The notes: generated from the sequence alone by a model not told the origin. DNA of 35,757 bases from Pseudoxanthomonas mexicana (GCF_010093385.1 NZ_PDWV01000040.1:1-35757), one strand, 5' to 3'. Counted from the stretch's first letter, positions 1-8,503 are shown. Numbers and translations are program-made.

Positions 1-465
1 CATGCCGCCGCCGGCGACGACGACCGCGAGCTGGCCGTGCAACCGCTGCGCGACCCGCAGGTGGAGGATCTGCGCGAGCGGGCGCAGCAGGCGCGCGTCG
101 CCGGCGATGCCGCGGCCGCCGGGGACGCGCTGAACCAGGCGCTGCTGCTGGTGCCCGAGGATCCCGCCGTGCTGCAGGAGCGTGCCGAAGTGGCCATCCT
201 GCAGGGCGACTACGCACGCGCGGATACGCTGGCCCAGCGTGCGTTCCAGCTGGGCTCGCAGGTGGGCCCGCTGTGCAGGATGCACTGGGAGACCGTGCGC
301 CAGGTGCGCCAGCACGCGCTCGCCGTGCAGGCGCCGCTGCCCGCGCGCCACACGCCGGAGGACGCCGCCCAGCACGCCGCACGCGCGGCCACGATGCAGG
401 CCGCCATCGCCGACGCGGAAAGCCGCCGCGACGCGTGCACCGTGCCGGTCATCGAGCGCATGTGA
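1..465 (+). CDS. TPR-repeat protein, C-terminal part (5' end outside window)
   Basis: The reading frame is open from base 1 to the TGA at 463-465, so the gene starts upstream of the window; the GTG at 37 need not be its start. The visible part is Ala/Arg/Leu-rich and helical. It holds one recognisable tetratricopeptide-like pair (residues near 30-75, with the ALNQALLLVPEDPAVL and AEVAILQGDYARADTLAQRAF patterns). The tail is rich in Ala, Glu and Arg. Such proteins are usually protein-protein scaffolds, and nothing visible gives a substrate or partner. The gene lies 64 bp upstream of the helicase gene on the same strand and could be co-transcribed with it. The TPR assignment rests on pattern only. 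Confidence 0.6.
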   Translation, partial: HAAAGDDDRELAVQPLRDPQVEDLRERAQQARVAGDAAAAGDALNQALLLVPEDPAVLQERAEVAILQGDYARADTLAQRAFQLGSQVGPLCRMHWETVRQVRQHALAVQAPLPARHTPEDAAQHAARAATMQAAIADAESRRDACTVPVIERM

Positions 466-529
466 ACCGCATGCCGCCCGCAGGGCGACGCGGTACCCTT
501 GTCGCTGCACGCCGCCTTACGTTTCCCCG

Positions 530-2575
530 ATGTCTCAGCTAGCCCAGGCCAGCCGCGATGCCCTCAGCGAGGGCGGTGCGCTGGCGGAACGACTCGACGC
601 TTTCGCGCCCCGCGACGCCCAGCAGCGCCTGACGGCGGCGATCGCCGATGCGTTTGACGCGCGCGAGGTGCTGCTGGCCGAGGCCGGCACCGGCACCGGC
701 AAGACGTTCGCCTACCTCGTGCCGGCGCTGCTGTCGGGCCTGAAGACCATCATCTCCACCGGCACGCGCGCGCTGCAGGACCAGCTGTACCACCGCGACC
801 TGCCGCGCGTGCGCGACGCGCTGGGCGTGGCCGGGTTGAAATCCGCGCTGCTGAAGGGGCGCAGCAACTACCTGTGCCGCTACCGCGTGAACCAGGCCAA
901 GGGCGATCCGCAGGCCCTGCGCACCACCTTCACCAGCCGCGAGCAGGTGGACCAGTTCCAACGGATCGTCGCATGGGGGGGGCGCACCCAGTTCGGCGAC
1001 ATGGCCGAACTGGCATCGCTGCCGGACGACTCGCCGCTGCTGCCGCTGGTCACGTCCACCATCGACAACTGCCTGGGCAGCGAATGCCCGTTCTGGGACG
1101 ACTGCTTCGTGGTGCAGGCGCGCCAGCGCGCGCAGACGGCCGACATCGTGGTGGTGAATCATCATCTGCTGCTGGCCGACCTGGCGCTGAAGCAGGAGGG
1201 CTTCGGCGAGATCCTGCCGGGCGCGCAGGCCTTCGTGATCGACGAGGCCCACCAGTTACCCGAACTGGCGGCGAACTTCTTCGGCGAAGGCTTCGGCATG
1301 CGGCCGCTGCAGGAACTGGCGCGCGACTGCCTGGCCGAATGCAAGGACGTCGCCGGCGCGCTGTCGGCGCTGCAGCCGCCGGTGCGCGCGCTGGAGCAGG
1401 CGCTGCGCGAGGCCCGCGCGGCGATGGAAGGCCTGCCCGCGCGGGGTACCCGCGAACGCCTGCTGGCCCGGCCGGAGGTGGCGGCCGGGTTCGACGCCCT
1501 CGATCAGGCGCTGGCCGAGCTGTCCGCCGCGCTGGCGCCGCTGGCGCAGGCGTCACTGGGCCTGGAAGCCTGCGCTGCGCGCGCCACCGAGTTCGCCAAG
1601 CGGCTGGCGCGCTGGCATGCCTCATCGTCCGGTGCGGGCGCCTTCGACGAAGACGAGGCACCGCAAACCGACGTCGGCGACGTGCTCTGGTACGAACTCA
1701 CGCCACGCGCGTTCCGCTGCCAGCGCACGCCATTGGACGTGTCCGGTCCACTGCGCCAGCACCGCGAGCAGTCGCGTGCGGCATGGGTGTTCACGTCGGC
1801 CACGCTCGCCGTCGGTGGCCGCTTCGACCACTTCGCCACCCGCCTGGGCCTGGACGACCCACCGACGCTGCTCCAGCCCAGTCCCTTCGACTGGCCGCAT
1901 CAGGCGTTGTGCTACCTGCCTGCCGGCCTGCCGGATCCCAACGCGCCCAGCTTCGGCCAGGCGCTGATCGCGACCGTGCGCCCGGTGCTGGAGGCGTCGC
2001 AGGGCAGGGCGTTCCTGCTGTTCGCTTCGCACCGTGCGCTGCGCGAGGCCGCCGAGGCGCTGCGCGGCGGGCCCTGGCCGCTGTTTGTCCAGGGCGAGGC
2101 GCCGCGCGGCACCCTGCTGCAGCGCTTCCGCGAATCGGGCAACGGCGTCCTGCTGGGCGCGGCGAGTTTCCGCGAGGGCGTGGACGTGGTCGGCGATGCG
2201 CTGAGCGTGGTGGTGGTGGACAAGCTGCCCTTCGCCGCGCCGGACGATCCGGTGTTCGAGGCGCGCCTGGAGGCGGTGCGTCGCGCCGGCGGCAATCCGT
2301 TCCGTGACGAACAGCTGCCGCAGGCGGTGATCGCGCTGAAGCAGGCGGTGGGCCGGCTGATCCGCAGCGAGACCGACCGCGGCGTGCTGGTGCTGTGTGA
2401 TCCGCGCCTGACCGGCAAGCCCTATGGGCGCATCTTCCTGGATTCGCTGCCGCCGTTCGCGCGTACGCAGCGCGTGCAGGACGTGCAGGGATTCTTCGGC
2501 GCGGCGATCAGCGACGACCAGGCCGTCGCGCCACGGCCACCCGGCGACGACTGGTTCGCCGATGCCCGCTTCTGA
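530..2575 (+). CDS. yoaA: ATP-dependent DNA helicase, YoaA/DinG family (XPD-like, Fe-S)
   Basis: A 681-residue superfamily 2 helicase. Walker A (GTGTGKT) lies at residues 53-59 and the DEAH box at 238-241. Between them are four cysteines (C116, C181, C186, C192) in the spacing of the XPD/DinG iron-sulfur cluster. The C-terminal helicase half includes a GRLIRSETDRGVL motif (motif VI). Members unwind DNA 5' to 3', and E. coli YoaA acts in DNA damage tolerance together with the polymerase clamp-loader subunit HolC. The ATG at 530 was chosen because the upstream extension of the frame overlaps the TPR gene and lacks homology-like content. Length is close to YoaA (about 640) and DinG (about 715). 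tsaB follows after 42 bp, the same order as yoaA-tsaB in E. coli, which favours YoaA over DinG. Confidence 0.9.
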   Translation: MSQLAQASRDALSEGGALAERLDAFAPRDAQQRLTAAIADAFDAREVLLAEAGTGTGKTFAYLVPALLSGLKTIISTGTRALQDQLYHRDLPRVRDALGVAGLKSALLKGRSNYLCRYRVNQAKGDPQALRTTFTSREQVDQFQRIVAWGGRTQFGDMAELASLPDDSPLLPLVTSTIDNCLGSECPFWDDCFVVQARQRAQTADIVVVNHHLLLADLALKQEGFGEILPGAQAFVIDEAHQLPELAANFFGEGFGMRPLQELARDCLAECKDVAGALSALQPPVRALEQALREARAAMEGLPARGTRERLLARPEVAAGFDALDQALAELSAALAPLAQASLGLEACAARATEFAKRLARWHASSSGAGAFDEDEAPQTDVGDVLWYELTPRAFRCQRTPLDVSGPLRQHREQSRAAWVFTSATLAVGGRFDHFATRLGLDDPPTLLQPSPFDWPHQALCYLPAGLPDPNAPSFGQALIATVRPVLEASQGRAFLLFASHRALREAAEALRGGPWPLFVQGEAPRGTLLQRFRESGNGVLLGAASFREGVDVVGDALSVVVVDKLPFAAPDDPVFEARLEAVRRAGGNPFRDEQLPQAVIALKQAVGRLIRSETDRGVLVLCDPRLTGKPYGRIFLDSLPPFARTQRVQDVQGFFGAAISDDQAVAPRPPGDDWFADARF

Positions 2576-2617
2576 CCCGCACGGGTATCCTTGTCCGATG
2601 ACTGCCTGCCGACCCGC

Positions 2618-3298
2618 ATGAAGCTGCTCGCCTTCGAAACCGCCACCGAAGCCTGTTCCGTCGCCGTCTACGTCGATGGCGAGGTGCGCGAGCGCTTCGA
2701 GATCGCGCCGCGCCGCCATGCCGAGCTGGCGTTGCCGTGGGCCGGGCAGCTGCTGGCCGAGGCCGGCATCGCCCGTTCCCAGCTCGACGCGGTGGCGCTC
2801 AGCCGCGGTCCGGGCGCCTTCACCGGGGTCCGCCTGGCCATCGCGCTTGCGCAGGGCATCGCCCTGGCGCTGGACCGGCCGCTGTTGCCGGTATCGACGC
2901 TGGCGGTGCTGGCCGCGCAGGTGCCGCCGCCGGCTGCGCTGGCCGGCGAGGGCGGCTGCGATATCGGCGCGCCCCACGCCATCCTTGCCGCGATCGATGC
3001 GCGGATGGGCGAGATCTATACCGGCACGTTCGTGCGCCAGGGCGACGGCCTGCAGGCCACGACCGACGAAAGCGTCGTCGCGCCGGCCGACTATCGGCTG
3101 CCCGGCGATGCCAGCGGCTGGATCGGCATGGGCACGGGATTCGCTGCGGTCGAGGGGGCGTTGGCGACCGCGCTGCACGCGCGCTTCGCCCGCATCGACC
3201 CGCAGGCGCTGCCGCACGCCGCCGATCTGGCGCGACTGGCGGTGGAGGCCTGGCAGCGTGGCGAGGCCATCGCGCCCGAGCGCGTGGAGCCGGCCTAA
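2618..3298 (+). CDS. tsaB: tRNA t6A37 threonylcarbamoyladenosine synthase subunit TsaB, C-terminally truncated
   Basis: The frame encodes 226 residues of the ASKHA-fold TsaB (YeaZ) protein. It starts MKLLAFETATEACSVAV and contains the LSRGPGAFTGVRLAI motif. TsaB pairs with TsaD and TsaE to transfer threonylcarbamoyl to A37 of ANN-decoding tRNAs and is normally essential. The frame ends at TAA (3296-3298), exactly where the family has the Tyr of a conserved C-terminal EPxYLRNNVA motif. The bases after the stop, in the same frame, continue LRNNVALTLEEQKALRASR and stop at TGA 3356-3358. A single TAC or TAT to TAA change would explain this. Intact length would be 246, against 231 in E. coli. The ATG at 2618 was chosen over the upstream TTG at 2591 because it gives the usual TsaB N-terminus. 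The lesion is a sequencing error or a real tail truncation. Confidence 0.9.
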   Translation: MKLLAFETATEACSVAVYVDGEVRERFEIAPRRHAELALPWAGQLLAEAGIARSQLDAVALSRGPGAFTGVRLAIALAQGIALALDRPLLPVSTLAVLAAQVPPPAALAGEGGCDIGAPHAILAAIDARMGEIYTGTFVRQGDGLQATTDESVVAPADYRLPGDASGWIGMGTGFAAVEGALATALHARFARIDPQALPHAADLARLAVEAWQRGEAIAPERVEPA

Positions 3299-3358
3299 CT
3301 GCGCAACAACGTCGCCCTGACCCTGGAAGAACAGAAGGCCCTGCGCGCCTCGCGCTGA
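3299..3358 (+). pseudogene. Untranslated remnant of the tsaB C-terminus
   Basis: These 60 bases continue the tsaB frame past its TAA and encode 19 residues, starting LRNNVALT, before a TGA. In gammaproteobacterial TsaB the sequence after a conserved Tyr is LRNNVA, so this is the expected tail separated from the gene by one stop codon. The coding match is seen directly. Whether the tail is ever made (readthrough, or a base-calling error at 3298) cannot be decided from sequence. Confidence 0.75.
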
Positions 3359-3367
3359 ATCGGTCCT

Positions 3368-4243
3368 CTACTCGTCGCGCACTGCGCCACCCGCCAGGAA
3401 GCGACAGGTGCGGGTGACGTGCAGGATGTCCACGTTCTCGGCGGTCTCGGGCAGGGGCGGGAACGGCGAGGCCAACTGCACGATGCGCAGTGCGGTGGAA
3501 TCCAGCAGCGGGATGCCGCTGGACTGGATGATGCGGGTCTGCTCGACGCTGCCGTCGCGACGCACCGCCACGCTGATCACCAGCGTGCCGGCCAGGCGCT
3601 TGCGGCGCGCCTCGTCGGGATAGTTGAGATTGCCGACGCGCTCGGCGCGGTCGACCCACGCCCGCAGGTAGTTGGCGTAGACGTATTCCTTGGTGCTGGC
3701 CGAGACGAACTTGCGCTTCGGACGCTTGGCGTACAGCTCCGAACGCAGGTGGTATTCGGCGGCCAGTCGCGCCATCTCCGCATCGCGCTGCACCTTCTGC
3801 TCGCCCTGCGGCAGCTCGGGCTGATCCGGTTGCGGACGGGCCTCTGCCACCGGAGCGCGCGTATCGCTCTCGCGTGTGGTGACCACCCGGCTTTCCGGCG
3901 GCGGCGCCGGGGCCGTCGTCTGCGCGCGCAGGGGTTGCGGGGCCAATCCGGTATCGGGCTGGGGAATCCAGCCGGCCTGGCTGTCGCGCGGACGCTTGGC
4001 CTGGTCGCTTTCACCGCCGCCTTCCTGGTTGGCGGCGGCCAGGAAGTCGGCTTCCTTCGGCGTCAGCGGCGTGCTGGTCTGGCTGAGGATCACGTCCAGC
4101 GTGGGCATCACCGGCGCGGCATCGTCCAGGGCGAAGCCCACGCCCAGCACCAGCAGGCCGTGCACGATCAGCGACAGCGCCAGGGTGGCGCCGAGGCGTT
4201 CGTTCGCACCGATCTTCGGTGGGGTGACGGGGACCGCCGACAT
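3368..4243 (-). CDS. TonB-type energy transducer (TonB3-like, linked to type IV pili)
   Basis: A 291-residue protein with one N-terminal membrane anchor (about residues 19-38), a Pro/Gln/Glu-rich periplasmic linker (about 90-165) and a C-terminal TonB domain. The domain has the YPDEARRKRLAGTLVISVAVR core and the RDGSVEQTRIIQSSG strand. TonB proteins carry proton-motive energy from ExbB/ExbD to outer-membrane receptors, but no exbB or exbD lies nearby. The gene starts 1 bp after the gshB stop (TGAGATG), so the two are co-transcribed. In Pseudomonas aeruginosa the same neighbours (tonB3, gshB, pilG) occur, and tonB3 is needed for twitching motility and pilus assembly. By synteny I infer a pilus-related role here rather than iron uptake. 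Confidence 0.85.
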   Translation of the reverse strand: MSAVPVTPPKIGANERLGATLALSLIVHGLLVLGVGFALDDAAPVMPTLDVILSQTSTPLTPKEADFLAAANQEGGGESDQAKRPRDSQAGWIPQPDTGLAPQPLRAQTTAPAPPPESRVVTTRESDTRAPVAEARPQPDQPELPQGEQKVQRDAEMARLAAEYHLRSELYAKRPKRKFVSASTKEYVYANYLRAWVDRAERVGNLNYPDEARRKRLAGTLVISVAVRRDGSVEQTRIIQSSGIPLLDSTALRIVQLASPFPPLPETAENVDILHVTRTCRFLAGGAVRDE

Positions 4244-4244
4244 C

Positions 4245-5189
4245 TCAGGCGAGCTTCTTCTCGATCGCGTCGAACAGCAGGGCGGCGATGTTCAGCCCGA
4301 ACTGCGCATCGAGTTCGCGCACGCAGGTGGGGCTGGTGACGTTGACCTCGGTCAGGTAGTCGCCGATCACATCCAGGCCGACGAACAGCATGCCGCGCCG
4401 CTTCATTTCCGGGCCGACCTGGGTGGCGATCCAGCGGTCGCGCTCGCTCAGCGGCCGGCCTTCGCCGCGGCCACCGGCGGCCAGGTTGCCGCGGAACTCG
4501 TCCCCTTGGGGGATCCGCGCCAGCGCGTAGTCCACCGGTTCGCCGTCCACCAGCAGCACCCGCTTGTCGCCGTCCTTGATGCCGGGAATGAACCGCTGGG
4601 CCAGGGTCAGGCGGCCGTCGCCGACCAGGGTTTCCAGGATGACGTTGGTATTGGGGTCGCCGGCCTTCACCCGGAAGATCGAGCGCCCACCCATGCCATC
4701 CAGCGGCTTCAGCACCGCCTCGCCGTGCTCGGCGACGAAGGCCTTCAGCGCGGCGGGATCACGGCTGACCAGGGTCGGCGGGCAGCACTGCGGGAACAGC
4801 AGCGCCGCCAGCTTCTCGTTGTAGTCGCGCAGGCCCTGCGGGTCGTTGACGATCAGCGCGCCGGCCTGCTGGGCGATGCCCAGCACATGGGTGTCGTACA
4901 GGTACTGATCGTCGACCGGCGGGTCCTTGCGCATCAGCACCACCTGGCCGGGGCCGAAGGTCAGCGTGCGCGTGTCCCCGAGAGTGAACCAGCCTGCCTT
5001 GTCGTCCTTCACGGTCAGTGCCGCCACCTGGGCCTGGGCCACGCCGTCGCGCAGCGACAGCCGCCCGGGGATCACGTACTGCAGGCGGTGGCCGCGCCGC
5101 TGCGCTTCCAGCAGCATGGCGAACGTGGTGTCCTTGACGATCTTGATGGACCCGATGGGGTCCATGACGACGACGACATCCAATGGCAT
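4245..5189 (-). CDS. gshB: Glutathione synthase
   Basis: A 314-residue ATP-grasp enzyme that joins gamma-glutamylcysteine and glycine to make glutathione in the cytoplasm. The N-terminus (MPLDVVVVMDPIGSIKI) and the K-D-T-T-F-A-M stretch are typical of GshB, as are the MRKDPPVDDQYLYDTH substrate-domain segment, the LKPLDGMGGRSIFR ATP-grasp loop and the C-terminal VNVTSPTC motif. Length matches E. coli GshB (316). It is transcribed away from pilG across a 242-bp divergent spacer and precedes the TonB gene with a 1-bp gap. No odd feature is seen. Confidence 0.97.
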   Translation of the reverse strand: MPLDVVVVMDPIGSIKIVKDTTFAMLLEAQRRGHRLQYVIPGRLSLRDGVAQAQVAALTVKDDKAGWFTLGDTRTLTFGPGQVVLMRKDPPVDDQYLYDTHVLGIAQQAGALIVNDPQGLRDYNEKLAALLFPQCCPPTLVSRDPAALKAFVAEHGEAVLKPLDGMGGRSIFRVKAGDPNTNVILETLVGDGRLTLAQRFIPGIKDGDKRVLLVDGEPVDYALARIPQGDEFRGNLAAGGRGEGRPLSERDRWIATQVGPEMKRRGMLFVGLDVIGDYLTEVNVTSPTCVRELDAQFGLNIAALLFDAIEKKLA

Positions 5190-5340
5190 GGGGGCGGTTC
5201 TGCGGGAGACGGCGCGATGGTATCAGGGCATGCCGTCCGCCCGGGTCGGCGCGCATGGAACACCCCGTTCGCGATGTCGCCGCAAACTGAGACGCAGTTC
5301 GCACCACGCCGTTCAGTGACCCCGTCCGCCCGGGTGCGGC

Positions 5341-5372
5341 TTGACAGTGCGCGGCGGGATAGGGGATATAAG
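5341..5372 (+). promoter_or_regulatory. Candidate sigma-70 promoter of the pilG operon
   Basis: In the 242-bp spacer between gshB (-) and pilG (+) there is a perfect -35 hexamer TTGACA at 5341-5346. An AT-containing block GATATAAG follows at 5365-5372 and could supply the -10 (GATATA at 18-bp spacing, or TATAAG at 20 bp). This block stands out against GC-rich surroundings. pilG starts about 60 bp downstream. The -35 is convincing, the -10 only moderate. Confidence 0.5.
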
Positions 5373-5431
5373 CAGCAACGCAGCGGGGCCGGTTCGTCTA
5401 TGAAGCCACGCGCGCACGGGGAAATCAGGTA

Positions 5432-5833
5432 ATGACGCAGAACGAAGGCCAGGCCGGTGGATTCCACGGCCTACGGGTCATGGTGATCGATGACTCGAAA
5501 ACCATCCGCCGCACCGCGGAGACCCTGCTCAAGCGGGAGGGTTGCGAAGTGGTGACCGCGACGGACGGGTTCGAGGCCCTGGCCAAGATCGCGGACCAGC
5601 AGCCGCAGATCATCTTCGTGGACATCATGATGCCGCGCCTGGATGGCTACCAGACCTGTGCGCTGATCAAGAACAACCAGGTGTTCAAGTCCACGCCGGT
5701 CATCATGCTGTCGTCCAAGGACAGCCTGTTCGACAAGGCGCGCGGGCGCATCGTCGGCTCGGAGCAGTACCTGACCAAGCCGTTCACGCGCGAGGAACTC
5801 CTCGACGCCATCCGCGCCCACGTCAGCACCTGA
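5432..5833 (+). CDS. pilG: Twitching motility response regulator PilG
   Basis: A 133-residue stand-alone receiver domain without an output domain. It has the acidic pair D20-D21, phosphoacceptor D64 in FVDIMMPRLDG, S94/S95 and K116 in YLTKPF. PilG is the CheY-like output of the Pil-Chp pathway. It is phosphorylated by the kinase ChpA and promotes pilus extension (via PilB) and cAMP production in Pseudomonas. It is the first gene of the pilG-pilI-pilJ-chpA-chpB-chpC operon. Its sequence is PilG-like rather than PilH-like: N-terminal extension before the receiver, and the RVMVIDDSKTIRRTAE motif. Confidence 0.95.
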   Translation: MTQNEGQAGGFHGLRVMVIDDSKTIRRTAETLLKREGCEVVTATDGFEALAKIADQQPQIIFVDIMMPRLDGYQTCALIKNNQVFKSTPVIMLSSKDSLFDKARGRIVGSEQYLTKPFTREELLDAIRAHVST

Positions 5834-5845
5834 GGGGCTGGCGGC

Positions 5846-5887
5846 ATGGCGACCATTCGCACTGAGTGCACAGGGGGCGGGCCATGA
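5846..5887 (+). other. 13-codon mini-ORF in the pilG-pilI gap
   Basis: ATG at 5846 opens a frame of 13 codons (MATIRTECTGGGP) whose TGA (5885-5887) overlaps the pilI start as ATGA. In Pseudomonas this gap holds the second receiver gene, pilH, which also begins with Met-Ala. The mini-ORF could be a small scar of a deleted pilH, a coupling leader, or chance. Only the frame and the overlap are seen; expression is unproven. Confidence 0.25.
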
Positions 5888-6417
5888 TCCGCACACCGTT
5901 CGATACGCTGGCCGAATACGAGCGCCGCAGCCTGGCGCACGCCGTCGCCCAGCCCGCCCGCGAGATCGCGCAGGACCAGTACCGCGGCGTGGGTTACCGC
6001 GTGGGCAAGCGCCGGCTGATCTCCAACTTCGGGGAAGTGGTGGAAATCGTGCCGATGCCGCCTGTCACGCCGGTGCCCGGCGCGCAGCCGTGGCTGCTGG
6101 GGATCGGCAACCTGCGCGGCAACCTGTTCCCGGTGGTGGACCTGAAGCAGTTCCTCGAGGGCGAGCGCACCGTGCTGCACGAGGGGCAGCGCGTGCTGGT
6201 GATGCGTCAGGCCGGCGGCGACGTAGCGCTGACCATCGACGAACTGTATGGCCAGCGCAGCTTCCACGAATCGCAGCAGGTCGAGCCGGGCGATCTGGCG
6301 GACGGCCGCTACGGGCATTTCATCGATCGCGCTTTCGCCAGCGACGATCAGCGGTGGGGGGTGTTCGCGCTGGGCCTGCTGGCGCGCACGCCGGAATTCC
6401 GCCAGACCGCGCTCTGA
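5884..6417 (+). CDS. pilI: Chemotaxis coupling protein PilI (CheW-like)
   Basis: A 177-residue CheW-domain protein, nearly identical in length to Pseudomonas PilI (178). Residues about 35-170 form the CheW-like SH3 pair of barrels. Features include the VGKRRLISNFGEVVEIV strand, the LGIGNLRGNLFPVVDLKQFL motif common to CheW proteins and ELYGQRSFH. PilI bridges the receptor PilJ and the kinase ChpA at the inner-membrane cell pole. The ATG at 5884 is preceded by AGGGGGCGG (5871-5879) as a ribosome-binding site, so it is preferred over the in-frame GTG at 5866. Confidence 0.93.
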   Translation: MIRTPFDTLAEYERRSLAHAVAQPAREIAQDQYRGVGYRVGKRRLISNFGEVVEIVPMPPVTPVPGAQPWLLGIGNLRGNLFPVVDLKQFLEGERTVLHEGQRVLVMRQAGGDVALTIDELYGQRSFHESQQVEPGDLADGRYGHFIDRAFASDDQRWGVFALGLLARTPEFRQTAL

Positions 6418-6451
6418 GCGCGAACGACAAGCACTATCCAGGGGTTGAACG

Positions 6452-8487
6452 ATGAGCACTGCGACGGATTCTCCTAGCGCCAGCAAGATCGGCAGTTTCG
6501 GCAACAGCTTCTGGCTGGCGCTGCTGGCGATCTCGGTGATCGTCTTCGGTGCCAACACCGGCGTGGCCACCTACCAGGGCAGCCGCCTGTCCGGTGCCAG
6601 CACCGGCGCATCGGACATGCGCGTGCTGTCGCAGCAGCTGGCCAACCAGGGCCGCGAGGCCGTGGCCGGCAACGCCGAGGCATTCAAGGCGTTCAAGGAA
6701 ACCAAGCAGTCGGTCGAATCGACCGTCGCCGACCTGCAGAGCCGTTTCGGCAATGAAGGCGCCATCGCCGGTCCGCTGGCCAAGCTGAGCGCCACCTGGG
6801 CGCCGCTGGGCAAGAGCGCCGACCAGATCGTCGCCTCCGAGGCCGCGGTGCTGGCACTGGCGGGCAACGCCGACCGCTTCGCCACCCAGGTGCCCAACCT
6901 GCAGGCGCAGCTCAACGAAGTGGTGCGCGCCATGTCGGCCGGCGGCGCGCCGTCCTCGCAGATCTACAGCGCGCTGCAGCAGGTCGTGCTGGCCGGCACG
7001 ATGGCCCGCCGGGTGACGGAAATCCGCGCCGGTGGCGCCGGTGCCGCCACCGCCGGCGACGCGCTGGGTCGCGACGCGGTGCTGTTCGGCCAGGTGCTGG
7101 CCGGCCTGCGCGACGGCAACCCCGACCTGGGCATCGCGGCGGTCCGCAACGGTGCGGCGCTCGCAGCGCTGCAGAACTCGCAGACCCTGTGGACGGCGAT
7201 GAAGAAGGACCTGGACGCGATCCTGGCCAGCTCGCGCAACCTGTTCGCCGCGCAGTCCGCGGCCGCCGCGCTGACCAACGGCTCCGGCCAGATGCTCCAG
7301 GACAGCACCAACCTGTTCCAGGCGTTCTCGGCGTTCGGCTCGGTGCGCGACACGCGCCTGTTCCCCAATTTCTGGCTGGGCATCGCATCCGGTATCGCGG
7401 CGCTGGTCTCCATCATCGGCCTGCTGTACTCGTTGTACCGCACCCGCCAGCGCGAGCAGGAAGTGCGCTACCAGACCCAGGTGGAATACAACAGCCGCAA
7501 CCAGCAGGCGATCATGCGGCTGCTGGACGAAATCAGCTCGCTGGGTGAAGGCGACCTGACGGTGAAGGCCTCGGTGACCGAGGACATGACCGGCGCCATC
7601 GCGGACGCCATCAACTACGCCGTGGACGAACTGCGCAACCTGGTGACGACGATCAACGACACCTCGGTGCAGGTGGCCGCGTCGACCCAGGAAACGCAGG
7701 CCACTGCGCTGCAACTGGCCGAGGCTGCCGGCCACCAGGCCGACCAGATCACCACCGCCTCCGACCGCATCAGCGAGATCGCCACCAGCATCGACCAGGT
7801 GTCGAAGAACTCCACCGAATCCGCCGAAGTGGCGCAGCGCTCGGTGCAGATCGCCACCGAGGGCGCGGGCGTGGTGCGCGAGACCATCCGCGGCATGGAC
7901 AGATCCGCGACCAGATCCAGGAGACCTCCAAGCGCATCAAGCGCCTGGGCGAGTCCTCGCAGGAAATCGGTTCGGTGGTGGAACTGATCAACGACATTTC
8001 CGAGCAGACCAACATCCTGGCGCTCAACGCGGCCGTGCAGGCCGCCTCGGCCGGTGAGGCGGGCCGCGGTTTCGCGGTCGTGGCCGACGAAGTGCAGCGC
8101 CTCGCCGAGCGCACGTCGCTGGCGACCCGCCGCATCGAATCGCTGGTGCAGACCATCCAGGCCGACCCCAACGAGGCCGTCAGCTCGATGGAGCAGACCC
8201 CCGCCGAAGTGGTGTCCGGCGCCCGCCTGGCCGAGGACGCGGGTACCGCGCTGGGCGAGATCGAACGCGTGTCGAACGATCTCAACAACCTCATCAAGAA
8301 CATCTCCTCCGCCGCCCAGCAGCAGTCCACCGCGGCGTTGGACATCACCCAGACCATGGGCGTGATCCGGCAGATCACCTCGCAGACCTCGCTGGGCGCG
8401 GGCCAGACCGCCGAATCGATCGGCCATCTGGCGCAGCTGGCGTCGGACCTGCGCCGTTCGGTCGCCGACTTCAAGCTGCCGGGCTGA
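6452..8487 (+). pseudogene. pilJ: Type IV pilus methyl-accepting chemoreceptor PilJ, frameshifted
   Basis: Two frames together encode a full PilJ receptor of about 678 residues (Pseudomonas PilJ is 682). The first, 6452-7900, gives TM1 (about residues 14-33), a PilJ-type periplasmic helical domain, TM2 (about 306-328), a HAMP-like region and the start of the signalling coiled coil. The second frame, from 7903, gives the conserved hairpin tip SEQTNILALNAAVQAASAGE and the rest of the signalling domain to VADFKLPG. The frames would join if one C were restored after 7900, where ATGGACAGATCC should read ATGGACCAGATCC (Met-Asp-Gln-Ile). As written, the first frame runs into 29 unrelated residues and stops at 7987. 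It is a sequencing error or a true inactivating mutation. PilJ senses surface contact and pilin and controls ChpA. Confidence 0.92.
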
Positions 8488-8503
8488 GGACGGGACGTAC
8501 CGC

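Noticed and set aside
874-2307. A 477-codon plus-strand frame inside the helicase gene
   Set aside because: It is an alternative frame with Gly/Arg/Ala-only composition; the helicase frame has all motifs.
1622-3217. A 531-codon minus-strand frame over the helicase and tsaB
   Set aside because: It is low-complexity and Arg/Gln/His-rich, antisense to two clear genes.
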